Positions 22,568 through 34,221 are shown, numbered from the stretch's first letter. The stretch: DNA of 64,000 nucleotides from Narthecium ossifragum (GCA_963920575.1 OY986968.1:21830129-21894128); one strand, 5' to 3'. Numbers and translations: made by a program. The notes: a model not told the origin generated them from the letters alone.

Positions 22568-23326
22568 CTAAAGGCGAGATCTTAGTGCCTTCTCGAACTC
22601 GAGGGTCAACGCCGCCTCCGCCGCTGCGGCGACTGATCCAGGAGGCGTAGAAATCGCATCAAAAACCTCACGAAACACCGCTTGCCGGGCGGAGCCGAAG
22701 ATGCCGCCATCCCAACCCTTCCCTGCGAACTCCTCCGCCATCTCCACCGCCGCCGCCACCGTCTCCGCCGCACCGGTCACCGCTAGATCGACGATCCCCA
22801 TCTCCAGCCCCTCCGCTGCTGACACCTTCGCCGCCTGAAGCACAACGCGCCGCAGAGACCTCGGGTCGCGGATCTTGCAGCGCAGCACCTCCATGAAGTA
22901 GCTGGCCATCGGAAGACCCGCGTCGAGCTCGCTCATGTAGAAGAACCCCCGGTCCTGGCGCATCACGACGTAATCGTGGGAGAGCATGAGGATGCCACCG
23001 GCGGCGGCGGCGTGGCCGGTGACGGCCGCGACGGTGGGCATGGGGAGGGAGAGGATGTCAGCCATGGTGCTCTTGAAGGCGGCGCCCAAGGCGGGCAGGC
23101 GGTCAGAGGGGGAGGAGCGGGCCCATGTGAGGTCGAGGCCGTTGGAAAAGAACTTGCCCTCGGCGGCGGTGACGAGAGCGGCGCCGCCTCCGGAGGCGGC
23201 GGCGTCTGAGCGGACTCGAGCGAGGGCGGAGCGGATGGAGCTGAGGAGGTCGGGGTTGAGGCGGTGCTCGTCGGCACCGGTTAAGGTGAGGAGGTACACC
23301 CTTCCGCGCTTCTCTAAGGTGCACAT
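22568..23326 (-). CDS. peroxisomal delta3,delta2-enoyl-CoA isomerase, copy 1
   Basis: Encodes 252 residues in one intronless GC-rich frame. It belongs to the plant ECI (DCI) group of the crotonase superfamily, which moves double bonds from delta3 to trans-delta2 so that unsaturated fatty acids can enter peroxisomal beta-oxidation. The start MCTLEKRGRVYLLTLTG matches plant ECI. The CoA/oxyanion loops are KFFSNGLDL (58-66) and GHAAAAG (104-110). Glu133 in FYMSELDAGLPM sits where the catalytic Glu of the family lies. SRL at the C-terminus is an accepted plant PTS1 signal. Length is close to the usual 240. A TATA-like TTATATATGG lies about 60 bases upstream. It is followed on the same strand by a broken copy and three more genes, a tandem family. 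Isomerase is preferred over hydratase because of the overall match and the single Glu; activity is inferred. Confidence 0.93.
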   Translation of the reverse strand: MCTLEKRGRVYLLTLTGADEHRLNPDLLSSIRSALARVRSDAAASGGGAALVTAAEGKFFSNGLDLTWARSSPSDRLPALGAAFKSTMADILSLPMPTVAAVTGHAAAAGGILMLSHDYVVMRQDRGFFYMSELDAGLPMASYFMEVLRCKIRDPRSLRRVVLQAAKVSAAEGLEMGIVDLAVTGAAETVAAAVEMAEEFAGKGWDGGIFGSARQAVFREVFDAISTPPGSVAAAAEAALTLEFEKALRSRL

Positions 23327-23384
23327 CCTTCTTACTTGAGTTGGTTATTTTTTAGTTGCATGAGATGGGAATCCAGTTTAGGTA

Positions 23385-23396
23385 TCCATATATAAG
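23385..23396 (-). promoter_or_regulatory. TATA-like box of ECI copy 1
   Basis: Minus strand CTTATATATGGA about 60 bases before the ATG. This spacing leaves room for a short 5' UTR. Confidence 0.45.
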
Positions 23397-24610
23397 AATC
23401 CTACCCTCCACCAAAAAAGTCGTATGCCCCCGTACCTACCCTCCACCAAAAAAGTGGATACCTAAACTTCCCGCCACGTGTCAATATCAAGGTAGCCAGA
23501 TATATCATAGTGTAAATTGAATCGGTATTTCAACCGTATGATAGGATGCATAATAGATTAATCATAAGATGACATTATTCGAACAAATACTATAAGTAAC
23601 TAGGTGGTGGTTAAGATGACATTATTCGAACAAATACTATAAATAACTACTATCTCTATTATAACTTACGCCACATCAGCCACTATCCTTTTGATGATGA
23701 GTTATAAAAGTAACTACCCTTGGATCTTATAAGATAGAAGACTAGGTAGGACCCCTGTCACCTGGCAGGATAATCATAAGATTAATGGATGATTCGGTTA
23801 TAAAAACCAAATTTGATTAATGGATTAGTATGGATATCATATAAGGTTACCATTATAAGGGGGCGGTTATGCATAACTGTTTTTATTCCTTATAAGGTTG
23901 ATAAGTATGTATATTTAAAACTAATCTCCTGCCTTATGATTATATAAGGGTGTATATTTAAAACTAATCTAGGGAATATGATAAAAATATACAAAATTAA
24001 CTTAGAAAAATATACATGTAAATAAACTAATATGAGGTAAACGGTTATAACCGTTTTTGCTCCTTATAAAGTAGATAATTAAGTGTTTATTAGATTAGAT
24101 TAGTGTTATGTAGCCGGATCCGTACACATTCTTGCCCAAAAAACTCATCAAGGGCTGTTCGTCAGATTAGATTTCTTTAATGGTTTGATGATTTCTAATC
24201 CAACAACTCCACTTGTCAAAAAAAAAAAAAATGATTTGATGATGAGAGAAATATAAAATATTAAAATATCTGAGTTTGGCCTAACCACGGCATGACGACT
24301 TAGCTAGCCGGCCGTATATTTATATATATAGTAAATCAAACTATTGCTTCGATTGAGAATAGATTTGGGAGATTAAATTATATAAGGATATTTTTGGTTC
24401 TCTATTCAGCATGACAAAGTAGGATTTGAAGGGTTGCTGTCTTAATTTTAAAAACCTTTTAATGACATGGTCAATTTTATGATATTGGCGGTTTGGGTTC
24501 ATATTATGAGGCAGCCGGCAGGCATAAAAGATTTAATTAATAAAGATAAATTCTTTGAAAGAACTTTTACTGTTATAAAAGAACTCAACGATTCAAATCC
24601 CCTAGGTTGA
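23397..24610. repeat. intergenic with local direct repeats
   Basis: Two short direct duplications: the CTACCCTCCACCAAAAAAGT phrase at 23401 and 23438, and a ~38-base unit TAAGATGACATTATTCGAAC... at 23569 and 23611. The end, 24340-24570, is homologous to 30550-30600 joined to 34134-34345 and preserves the empty site of the MULE-like element inserted there. No gene. Confidence 0.6.
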
Positions 24611-24825
24611 GAAGCTCCCGCATAGCAGGGCGAGGGCCTAGGGGAAAGAACTTACCCTCGGTTGCGGTGACAATGGGGGGCGGCGCCACCTCCGGAGGCG
24701 GCAGAATCAGAACAGACGCAAGCGAGGGCAAAGCGGATGGAGTTGAGGTTGAGACGGTGCTCGTCGGCACCGGTTAAGAAAGTAGGTACACCCTACCGCG
24801 CATTCTCAAGAGTAGTGCGCATTTC
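24611..24825 (-). pseudogene. broken ECI copy (N-terminal piece)
   Basis: The minus strand from 24822 matches the first ~75 codons of its intact neighbours. An ATG is followed by CGCACTACTCTTGAGA, then the GGTAGGGTGTACCTACT region with an in-frame TAG. The blocks ACCGGTGCCGACGAGCACCG, CCGCCTCCGGAGG and GAGGGTAAGTTCTTTCCC (for EGKFFS) follow. Small deletions and frameshifts destroy the frame and the rest of the gene is gone. A 40-base unit covering the start region is duplicated in tandem (24791-24870). It shows that the cluster once held at least five copies. Confidence 0.85.
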
Positions 24826-24870
24826 GTCTCCTCTACCGCGCATTCTCAAGAGTAGTGCGCATTTCGTCTC
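24791..24870. repeat. 40-base tandem duplication at the pseudogene start
   Basis: Two copies, 24791-24830 and 24831-24870, differing at one base. Each holds the CAT of the former start codon, so the start region was duplicated after or during decay. Confidence 0.9.
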
Positions 24871-25747
24871 CTCTCGCTCTCAATCTCACTTTTCACTCTG
24901 AATATCGTATTTTTTATTATGTTGGTGCTAAAATGGATTCCAGTTATATGATGCTACATAGATACTTAAATGTATGAGGACAAAAACAGATAAAACAGAA
25001 TGAGAGTTAAAGGTCAAATGTATAAAAAAAAGAAAGAGGTATGATAGAATGCACATCCAGGTGAGTATCATTTTGCACACTTGATGTGACGATGTAGTGG
25101 CATAGTGTGTTGGCAAGCTACATCAGCCCGTCTAAGGGTGACTTACATAATTTGTCTTTCCTCACATATTAATCCATATTCACATCATAAATTATTTAAA
25201 AATAAATATATAGAGATTTGAGAAACAATCAATTTCAAGTGGGCACCACCACATCAGCTGATGTGGTTTGCCAGTCCATCTGACAAGCATGGAGGCGCCA
25301 CATCAAGCACCACGTCCACGTGTGCATTTTATCAAAATTTTTTTAAAAAAAAATGTAACAACCTCAAATCAAAAGATTACTTTAGTAAAGACACTAACTA
25401 ACATGGCTGTCAAAATACCGAGACGCTCCAACTCAAACTCGACAACGATGAAAGTTTAATTCCTTGATCCAAAAGCTTAATTCTAAGTGAATGTGAGTTT
25501 ATAATGATAGAGTCTGACTCGCTTTCTCATGTGTGCACCTAAATAATTAATTAAAAAAAAGCAAGGGAAAATAAGTGACACCGTATCTAATACATTAAAA
25601 GATATCTGACTACTCAATTCGAAAACTTAAATCAATAAATAAAAATGAGTTTTTATTAATATAATTTAATTGACGATAACCTAATTTGAGTTAAGCTCAA
25701 ATCAAAATAAACCAATTTTTAAATACTCTCGGACACGAACATACTTC

Positions 25748-25799
<52 letters not shown>

Positions 25800-26125
25800 A
25801 AGATGGATTGATCTATTTCATTAGCTCTTTCATTCTAGATTTGATTTGAAACTATTTTTGTTTCGAAACTAAACAAGAATGTCGTAATGTTATTTGCTCT
25901 TTCATTAGTTCTATGTTTGTCAAGACTTATTGACCAAGTCCATTCAGACACCCTGAGTATCAAGCGGTCTCGTTGAGACTCAAATTAGAAACAGCTTGAA
26001 ATAGACTCCAAATCATATCATATCAATCTCCAAAGTAATGAAGCCATTCTTCTGCTTTAGAATTTAATCTCATATATCGTTTACGATCCCAATCTTGGTT
26101 TGTTTCAAGTTTGAAACGCGGTACA
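24871..26125. other. intergenic, (CT)n run at 25748-25795
   Basis: AT-rich spacer with a CT dinucleotide run of about 48 bases. The last ~100 bases (GATCCCAATCTTGGTTTGTTTC then CAAGTTTGAAACGCG) are the conserved 3' flank seen after other ECI copies. No gene. Confidence 0.5.
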
Positions 26126-26839
26126 TCAAAGACGGGATTTTAGGTGACCATTCTCCGTTTCAAATGTCGGCGAGGATAGCTCAGGAAACACGGCTTGTCG
26201 GATGGAGGCGTAGATGCCGCCATCCCAACCCTTTCCAGCGAGCTCCTCGGCCATTTCCACCGCCGCCGCCACCGCCTCTGCCGCACCGACCACAACCCGA
26301 TCAACGAACCCCATCTCCAACCCCTCCGCCGCCGCCACCTTCGCCGACTGGAGCATCAGACGTCTCAGCGACCTTGGGTCACGTATCTTCGAGCGCATCG
26401 CCTCCACGTAGTAGCGAGGGATCGGAGTACCCGCGTCGAGCTCGCTCATGTAGAACAAACACCGGTCGCGGCGCATCACAACGTAGTCGTGCGCGAGAAC
26501 GAGGCCACAACTTCCACCGGCGACGTGGCCGGTGACGGCAACGACAGTGGGCATGGGGAGGGCGAGGATGTCAGTCATGGTGTCCTTGACGGCTGCGAGC
26601 ACGGCATAGACGCGGTCAGAGAGGGGGGAGAGGGCCCATGCGAGATCGAGACCATTGGAAAAGAACTTGCCCTCGGCGGCGGTGACGAGGGCGGCGCCGC
26701 CTCCGGAGGCGGCGGCTTCTGAGCGGACGCGAGCGAGGGCGGAGCGGATGGAGTTGAGGAGGTCGGGGTTGAGACGGTGCTCGTTGGCACCGGTTAAGGT
26801 GAGGAGGTACACCCTACCGCGCTTCTCTAAGGTGCACAT
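26126..26839 (-). CDS. peroxisomal delta3,delta2-enoyl-CoA isomerase, copy 2
   Basis: Encodes 237 residues, intronless. It has the start MCTLEKRGRVYLLTLTG, loop KFFSNGLDL (58-66), Glu133 in FYMSELDAGTPI and C-terminal SRL, as in copy 1. Two differences stand out. The second loop is GHVAGGSCG instead of GHAAAAG. The C-terminal segment between the last helix (YASIRQAVFPE) and the tail is about 15 residues shorter, ending ENGHLKSRL. Cys replaces Gly at 127 (RDRCLFY). The frame is intact, so it may be functional with changed acyl-chain preference, but that is inference. A TATA-like CTATATAGC lies about 45 bases upstream. The 3' flank resembles those of copies 3 and 4. Confidence 0.9.
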   Translation of the reverse strand: MCTLEKRGRVYLLTLTGANEHRLNPDLLNSIRSALARVRSEAAASGGGAALVTAAEGKFFSNGLDLAWALSPLSDRVYAVLAAVKDTMTDILALPMPTVVAVTGHVAGGSCGLVLAHDYVVMRRDRCLFYMSELDAGTPIPRYYVEAMRSKIRDPRSLRRLMLQSAKVAAAEGLEMGFVDRVVVGAAEAVAAAVEMAEELAGKGWDGGIYASIRQAVFPELSSPTFETENGHLKSRL

Positions 26840-26880
26840 CGTTCAGGTGTTATCATGAGATGAGTCCAGTTCTGCTTTCC

Positions 26881-26891
26881 TTTGCTATATA
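26881..26891 (-). promoter_or_regulatory. TATA-like box of ECI copy 2
   Basis: Minus strand CTCTATATAGC about 45 bases upstream of the ATG. Confidence 0.4.
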
Positions 26892-27399
26892 GAGAGATAG
26901 GTCGATCAAATATAGCAATCAGTGCTTATTTTAAAAAATAGGTTATGAGAATCGATTAGTGTCATCAAGGCGGTAGAATCTTTATATATGCTTGAGAAAT
27001 GCTTACATAAAAGAGGAATTAAGAGTTATTAGGGGGCAAATTGGATGTACTCTAAATACAGATTTGTTTCCTTTCTTCTTATTTTTTTAATTAGAGATGA
27101 GCCAACAGATTTGTATTGCAGATTTAATTTACTTCATGCTTGTAGGCTTGAGAAACATTAAATAACATAATTTAGCTATCCCACAGCATAACGACACTAT
27201 AGCTATTATTTTATAAGATTAAAATCGCGTTAGGAATCATGTGGGAGCACATGAGAACAAGAAGCACACAGGACAATATGAGACGCAAATCAAAAGCCAT
27301 AAAATAGCTATAAGAAAATATATTACGTACACAAATCAAAACTCAAACTCCCACAAATATTGATGATCAAAGTCATTATCATTTAAGCATCGTAGTTGA
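26892..27399. other. upstream region, no gene seen
   Basis: AT-rich; not similar to the upstream DNA of the other ECI copies. Confidence 0.3.
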
Positions 27400-29612
27400 T
27401 AAGTCACATATTATGCATAATTAAACCACTTAAATTATCATTGTTAGTCTAAGAGTAGGTGTATTTGATATTTAATTGTTTGATTTCATGTTTAAATATG
27501 ATCCGAGAAAGAAATACAAGAATTTCGATAAAAAAATTACTAAATTCTACAATAAGACTGTTTCATTGACTGGTTGGAAATAAATCACTAAAATTCACAA
27601 AAAATCTAAAAATCCTAAAATTATGAGAGATAAAAGAAAACTTGAAGAGTTACAACTTTTTTTTTGTGAGATTCTTTAAACATCAGTGCCAGTTCTGAAG
27701 CAAAATCATATTTATGAAAGCTGGAATTAAAAAGCTAAAGAAATTAATTGCTGGCATGGCATAAACCGACCCAGCCAAGCTAACCGGGCTTATCGATCGA
27801 AAATCTAGCCGATAGATTGGTCAACTGACGTGGCAAGTACGGAAATTTGGAAAATCTTAGTTTAAGTTTAGTTATGACTTTTAAACCTTATTCCGGGGTC
27901 ACAACTATAAATAGAGCTATTCCAAGCCGAGTTTCCTATCTTTTTTACTATATTTGGAGAAGGAAAGAGGAGATGGCGAGGATGCAGATGACGACGACTT
28001 TCTTCCCTAATCTGACGGCCTTCATTCACAAGATGAGTGGCTAGATTCTTGTACTTAGATATCCCATAAAACTCTAGTGTAGTTTTAGTCTTTCTTTAGT
28101 TTGAATATTGTGAACCTCTCGACGCATGATCTTATAAATACAGTTTTATTGATTAGAGATTTGAAGGAGCAAAGCTCCCTTGAAGTACTTTCAGTTGTGG
28201 AAACTTTCTTTGATTGTTTATACATATTTATGAGATTGTTTTCATGAAGTTTTTGGTTTGCCTTTATAATTTATGCTAAGCAGAGATAGGTTGTGCCAAA
28301 ATCATTAAAAGTAGTATAACTTAAGGTTATCGTAGGACCAAAGACAATTTATGCTAAGTAAAGATAGTTTATATCATTGGGAACATTAACTTTCTTTTAG
28401 GCCACATTTGGTCGCACTATTCATCCAGGAAACGGAATGGGAATTCCTTAAAACAAGGAATTAAATGTGTTTGGTTACAGGCTCCATTTAGAAACCGGAA
28501 TTGAAGTTCCTGCGTTTGAGGGAACTCTGGATTCCTGAATTTGATATGAGAGTTCCCTCAAGCGCAGGAACTCTCTTATTCATGGAATGTACATGAATAA
28601 CCTTCATCTTTCTTTGATTAAACTGATCAAACGGTTAGGATCAATCTTAAAAATCTAACCTAAAACCCTATTCTCCATGTACATCCTCCATTCCCCAAAA
28701 GATATGATGATGGATTACTTGCTATTTACAGTAATCAAATCAGGTTCATGTCTGTCGTGACCTACTTGAGATATGCACATACTGGCCATAAGACGTGAGG
28801 ATTACATGATCTAAAATACACAAGTTTTTTTTTTGTTTGCAATGTGTTGTAGGATGGGGTGAGAGGGTTGATGCTGGACATTTATGATTTTGATAGAGAT
28901 ATTTGTCTCTACCATTCATTTCAAATAATAATCTTATTTCTTCCTCTCATTATTAATAATCTTTCATCCAAATAAGCCAAGGTAATGCAAATACATATAC
29001 ATACATAAATACATTCGTAAATCTATGCTATTAGAGTAAGGGGTATTTTGGTCTTTAATTTATATTCTCATTCCAGTTCCATGTTTATTATGTATACCAA
29101 ACATTTGCAAGTTCCATTCCCATTCCAGTTCATTGACGTACCAAACAACCACAATTCATTTCCATTTCCAGTTCCAGTTTCCATTCTCAGTCATGTTCTC
29201 ATTTCCATTCTCATTCCAATTCCCATGACAACCAAACGTGGCCTTAGGGATTCATATGAGCTTGTAGTCATATGATACATAATGTCGAGAGAAGTGAACA
29301 AGATAATAACTAAATAAGACTAATAACGAAACTAGGATGTATTGACTAATTTCTAAGTAACTACTTCATTGATTCGAACTGATGAATATTTTATTTATTT
29401 TCTTATTTATTTTAGATAATAAAAATCCATATTTGATTCTTTTTGCTTAGATTTAGGGTTTTCATAATTTATATCACTTCTGTCATCGTTTTTCCTGTAT
29501 ATCGACTCCGAACTTCATCAATATTCTACTCAGTCGTATAGTGATTGAATAAGGATTATAAATTTAATATTTAATTGAGTTTGTAATGTTTTAATGACAC
29601 GTTCGTGAAACA
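27400..29612 (+). mobile_element. LTR-like repeat, copy A (holds a MITE)
   Basis: Matches 51130-52826 along its length once the MITE in each copy is removed. It has a plant TATA box, TATAAATAG, at 27906, followed by a pyrimidine-rich start and a conserved small frame ending TTFFPNLTAFIHKMSG. It ends near GACACGTTCGTGAAACA. Promoter, size (about 1.37 kb without the MITE) and dispersed occurrence suggest a solo LTR related to that at 5944-7488, but I could not find target duplications. A duplicated host segment is the alternative, less likely because the DNA between each ECI gene and its repeat is unrelated. Confidence 0.55.
28400..29243. mobile_element. PIF/Harbinger-type MITE with TTA duplication
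   Basis: An 844-base element starts GGCCACATTTGGTC and ends, in reverse, GGCCACGTTTGGTTGTC. It is flanked by TTA at 28397-28399 and 29244-29246. The homologous repeat at 52487-52515 reads CTTTCTTTTAGGGATTCA with no insertion, the exact empty site with a single TTA. The interior is rich in CATTCC/GGAATT repeats. No transposase frame is present. Confidence 0.9.
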
Positions 29613-30603
29613 ATAGTAATAATATTATTGATATAGGTTATCATGACGCCGTCCAATGCAGCCAAATATACATATCATCTCAGACGTATTATAAGAAAAT
29701 TAAAAGGAATAAGTGAATGACTAAATATTAGAAGAAGACGAATATAAAAGGGAGTTCCGTTCGGTTTAGGCTATTTTGATTGATCACGGTAACCGAGGCC
29801 AAAATGGCCAAAACAAGGTAGCTTTCAGGTTTCAAAAGGGAGTTCCGTTCAGTTTAGGCTATTTTGATTGATCACGGTAACCGAGGCCAAAATGGCCAAA
29901 ACAAGGTAGGTTTCAGGTTTCAGGTTTCAGGTTTCGGGTTTAGTTTCGACTTGGCTGCCTAAAAACCCAAAACGTCTAGGCCGAAACTTCAAATCATGCT
30001 CCCACTCCTCTCTCATGCCTCCTCTCTTTCTATCTCCTATCGCTTCCTCTCCGTCTCTGTTCCGCTCCCTCTCTTTCTCTCTCCTCCGTCGTCTTGCTCC
30101 GGCCCTCTCTCTCATGTTATCGCTCTCCTACCTCCTCTATCTTCTGCTATCTCTCTTCCTTATTTCTCTTTTTTAAACACAACCTTAAAACTAAAGGTAT
30201 AACGGTCATTTCTTAAAATGTGGTTAGAAAAAAAGTTTTTTGAATAATATTCGTCAAATATACTTACCATAAAGTAACCCAATTGATGTGTTTAACCTCA
30301 AAACTAAAGGTAAAACGGTCATTTCTTAAGATGCGGTCAGGAAAAAAAAAATTCTAAATAATATTTGTCAAATATACTCCCAAGAAAGTAACCTGATGGC
30401 ATTTTCATGCTATTATCAAAGAAGTCGGGGTATTTCTTATATTAACCCTATCTTGAGGGGTACATACGCAATTAAAGGTAAATAGGTAATTAATATCATA
30501 AGATTTGAGGGGGTACATATGCAATTAATTAACCCTATTTTATATACATATTAGATCAAGGTGTTACTTCGATTAAGACTGGATTTGAGCAATTTAATTT
30601 ATA
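29613..30603. repeat. spacer with two pairs of direct repeats
   Basis: A ~85-base unit (AGTTCCGTTCGGTTTAGGCT...) occurs at 29751 and 29838, followed by CAGGTTT triplications (29911-29940). A ~95-base unit (AACTAAAGGTATAACGGTCA...) occurs at about 30187 and 30302. 30593-30603 is the left target duplication of the next element. No gene; the Arg/Glu-rich minus frame at 29927-30115 follows from a CTCTCT-rich tract. Confidence 0.6.
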
Positions 30604-33600
30604 ATTAATTGGTGATAACACCAGTTTAGTCAAGATTTTTGCAAAAAACCCCATTTGATGTATTTTTAAGGTTAAAACCCCATTTGACAGTTTTATTTAT
30701 CTGATGTAATTAAAAAAAAGACTAAAATACCCCTATAGCTAAATGTAATTAAAATAAGACTAAAATGGTATGGTGGTGGTGGTGATGACGGCAGCGGCCG
30801 CGGACGACGGCGGCGGATGATCGCCGGAGTTGGGATTTGGTGATCCAGCGTGTCCCTCGCGGCCACCCAACCTCCGTCCGCCGTCACGGAGGTCACCATC
30901 ACCGCTCCAACCACCTGAGGAGGACAGCTTCCCGTGACCTCCTCGACGGACTCCAACCCCTCCGCCGACCTCCATCTCCGAAACCCCCAACCCGAGCTCC
31001 TCCTCTCACAGATCCGGCGCCGCTACCACTCCATACCGCCGCCTCCGGCCACCCCGTCCCCATCCGATCCTAGATCCAGATCCCTCCTCTGACCAAATCC
31101 GGCATCTTGGAGGTGTGGGGTGGGCGGATCCGTACATGACGGCTGGGTGTGAGGGGAGTGGAGTGGCGATATGAGATAGCATGCTCTCGAGCCAGGTGGA
31201 TAGCTCGGAGTGGTTTTACTGGACGAAGTTGGCGGCGAGGGACAAGATTAGAGGGGATCACCGGAGATGGTGGCTGTTCGGAGGTGGTGCTCGTTGATGG
31301 TGGCTGGTGGGATTCGATCAATGATGTGAGAGGGGGAGCTCGGGGCGGTGTTGGGATCCGATCGGTAGGAGGTCAACGCTGGCTTCCGACGAGGATGGAA
31401 GCTAGGGATGGGGTCGGCGAGGCTCGGGGTCCCTGCGGACGTTGGAGGTGACTGAAGAGATGAAGTCTGGCTTGTTGTCGGCTTGGGAGGCGGGACGACG
31501 ACCTCCCTCGGCACCAGCGACCTCGACCTGAGCTCAAACGCCACCCGAGCTTCTCCGTCTCATTCGGATCTAACAGCGCCTACGCCACCTCCACGCCGGC
31601 CTCCAGCTCCGCCCAGCCCCCGATCCGAGGTCCCCTCGCCTCTACAACTCTTCCTCCGACCATCTCCGGGCCCGATCCGGCAGCTTGAGCCAGCCACGGA
31701 TCCGATCGAGGCACTTCAGCCGATGGCTATCAAGACGATGGCTTGGGAGGCGAGCCGAGGGTGGAGATAGAGGAAGAGAATTGAGAAAAGCCGGGTAAAA
31801 ATAGGAAAATAGGGAAAAAATTGGTAGAAAAATAGGAAAAAGTAGTAGAAAAACAGGGAAAAATATGGAAAAAGATAAAGAAATTTATAGAAGAAAAGTG
31901 GATGTGACCGAAGAGACTATTGATGGAGAATTTCAGCCAATTAAGTTGTAATTTGAAGAATTAAAAAAGATGAAAATGTATTTAAAAAGATAAAAATAAA
32001 GTTAACAAGATGAAAATAGATTTCAAATGATAAAATAGAGTTAAAAATATGAAAATGTATGAAAGATGAAAATGAATTTATAAAGATGAAAATGAATTCA
32101 GAAAGATGAAAATGAATTTTAAAATGATAAAAATAGATTTAAAATGATGAAAATAGAGTTAAGAAGATGAAAATGTATGAAAGATGAAAATGATTTTTGA
32201 AAGATGAAAATGAATTTAGAAAGATGAAAATGAATTCAGAAAGATGAAAATGAATTCAGAAAGATGAAAATGAATTGTAAAATGATAAAAATAGATTTAA
32301 AATGATGAAAATAGAGTTAAGAAGATGAAAATGAATTCAGAAAGACGAAAATGAATTCAGAAAGATGAAAATGAATTCAGAAAGATAAAAATGATTTCAG
32401 AAAGATGAAAATGAATTCAAAAAGATGAAAATGATTTGTGAAAGATGAAAATGATTTGTGAAAGATGAAAATGATTTGTGAAAGATGAAAATGAATTCAT
32501 AAAGATGAAAATAATTTGAGAAAGATGAAAATGATTTTAGAAAGATGAAAATGATTTCAGAAAGATGAAAATGAATTTAGAAAGATGAAAATGATTTCAG
32601 AAAGATGAAAATGATCTGTGAAAGATGAAAATGAATTCAGAAAGATGAAAATGAATTCAGAAAGATGAAAATGAATTCAGAAAGATGAAAATGATTTCAG
32701 AAAGATTAAAATGATTTTAGAAAGATGAAAATGAATTTAGAAAGATGAAAATGAATTTAAAAAGGTGAAAATGAATTTAGAAAGATGAAAATGAATTTAA
32801 AAAGATGAAAATGAATTTAAAAAGATCAAAATGAATTTAGAAAGATGAAAATGAATTTAAAAAGATAAAAATAAAGTTAATAAGGATGAAAATAGATTTA
32901 AACTGATGAAAATGGAGTTAAAAAGATGAAAATGAATTGTGAAAGATGAAAATGAATTCAGAAAGATAAAAATGCATGTAAAAAGATGAAAATGCATGTA
33001 AAAAGATGAAAATGAATTCAGAAAAGATTAAAATGAATTTAGAAGATGAAAATAAATTTAAAAAGATGAAAATAAATTTGAAAAGATCAAAGTGATTGAT
33101 GGCTCGATCTAGTTGGATTATATCGAGCCCAGTCAGAGCTGGATCACACTGAGCATCTGATTAGATTAGGTGGGGTGGAGGGCTTGGATTTGAAGGGATC
33201 AATCTGGATTATACCAGATTGAATCAGATCGGATGGGATATGATCCAGTCCTTTGAGGCTGGCTTCGTTGAACCAGCTCAGCTCAGGCCTCCTCGACGCC
33301 CTCCATCTCCGACGGACGCCGCTGGTTCGACGGATCTCACCTAAAAGGGGGCGGACGAGGGTCGCAGCGGCGACAGGACTTCGGATCCGGTGGTAGATAG
33401 GTTTGGGGAGGCTGGAGATGGAGGGGTTGAGGTGGGGAGGTCGGAGACGGAGGGGTTGAGGAGGGGTGGCGTGGGGTTCCGGTGAGGGCTGGAGAGCTCG
33501 GTGACGATCGGTGTCCTTAGACGGAGCGGAGCCGTCGGTGGGTGCTGGAACCTGAGGGGGCGGAGGGTCTCGACGATGGCCGAGCTCGGATGGTAGTTGC

Positions 33601-34122
33601 TGGTGACTGGAAGGGAGGCGTTGCTGGTGACTGGAAGGGTGACGTTGGAGGAGGTCGGGCATCGTCGGCAATTAAGAGGGAACGAGGAGAAGGAGGCAGC
33701 GACGGCGGTACGAAGCTTGGAAGGCGTCGGGGGTGGCGGGGAACGAGGAGGTTGGAGGGTGGAGGGGTGGTGGCCAAGGTCGAGTGGCCACGGATACGCC
33801 GGAGAAGGAGTTGTCGGGATTGTAGAGGTCCGCCGGAGGTTGGGAGGAGAGAGGAGAGTGAGGAGAGAGAAAAGGTTGGGAAGGGAGTGGTCGCCGGAGT
33901 GGGTCGGCGGCGGAGAAGGTGAGGGTTGGCTTGCCGACGGAGAGAGAGGAGAGAGAAAATGCCGAAATAAAAAAAAATATAAAACAAAGGTAAGGGTATT
34001 ATTGTCGTTTTTATGTGTTGTTGGATTATTCATATGAAAACAGTGAAGGTGGGGTTTTTAGCAAGATGTATGGGGCTCTGGACAAGTAGGGGGTTAGATT
34101 TGGGGTTTTGACCTAATACCCC
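30604..34122. mobile_element. MULE-like non-autonomous element 1
   Basis: Flanked by TTTAATTTATA at 30593-30603 and 34123-34133, consistent with the 9-base duplication of Mutator-like elements. The empty homologous site is at about 24375-24390. The ends are imperfect inverted repeats of about 100 bases, with AAAACCCCATTTGACAGTTTT inside the left end and AAAACCCCACCTTCACTGTT, in reverse, inside the right. Inside: a GC-rich block (30760-31790), a 20-base minisatellite (31930-33095) and a second GC-rich block (33140-33960). No transposase. Proline-rich frames on either strand (for example 33341-34033) are shared in broken form with 59543-60152 and are probably captured DNA, not genes. Confidence 0.75.
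31930..33095. repeat. minisatellite, 20-base unit
   Basis: About 55 copies of AAAGATGAAAATGAATTCAG and close variants; from about 32340 to 32760 the register is exactly 20 bases. Strong A-bias on this strand. It occurs in diverged form at 58690-59300 and 60241-60395. Confidence 0.95.
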
Positions 34123-34139
34123 TTTAATTTATATGAGTC

Positions 34140-34221
34140 TATTTTTGGTTCTCTATTTAGTATGGTAAAATTGCAATCATATTTTTGGTTCTCTATTTAG
34201 TATGGTAAAATTGCAATCATT
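34140..34221. repeat. 41-base tandem duplication
   Basis: TATTTTTGGTTCTCTATTTA... to GCAATCAT occurs twice head to tail. The single-copy homologue is at about 24390. It lies in the ECI-cluster flank interrupted by MULE-like element 1. Confidence 0.85.

Noticed and set aside
22963..23339. Frames overlapping ECI copy 1 on both strands (similar ones over copies 2, 3 and 4)
   Set aside because: Third-position GC bias opens shadow frames; they show no independent conservation beyond that of the ECI frame.
27847..28044. Small frame after a TATA box, conserved between repeat copies A and B
   Set aside because: Conservation extends over the whole repeat and into non-coding parts; the start is not conserved, so it is not supported as a peptide gene.
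29911..29945. Telomere-like CAGGTTT/GGGTTTAG repeats
   Set aside because: Only a few imperfect units; it does not match the seven-base plant telomere repeat over any length.
33341..34033. 230-residue Pro/Ser-rich minus frame, and the 146-residue plus frame over it
   Set aside because: GC-rich block of a MULE-like element; the second copy has the frame broken, and no domain is visible.
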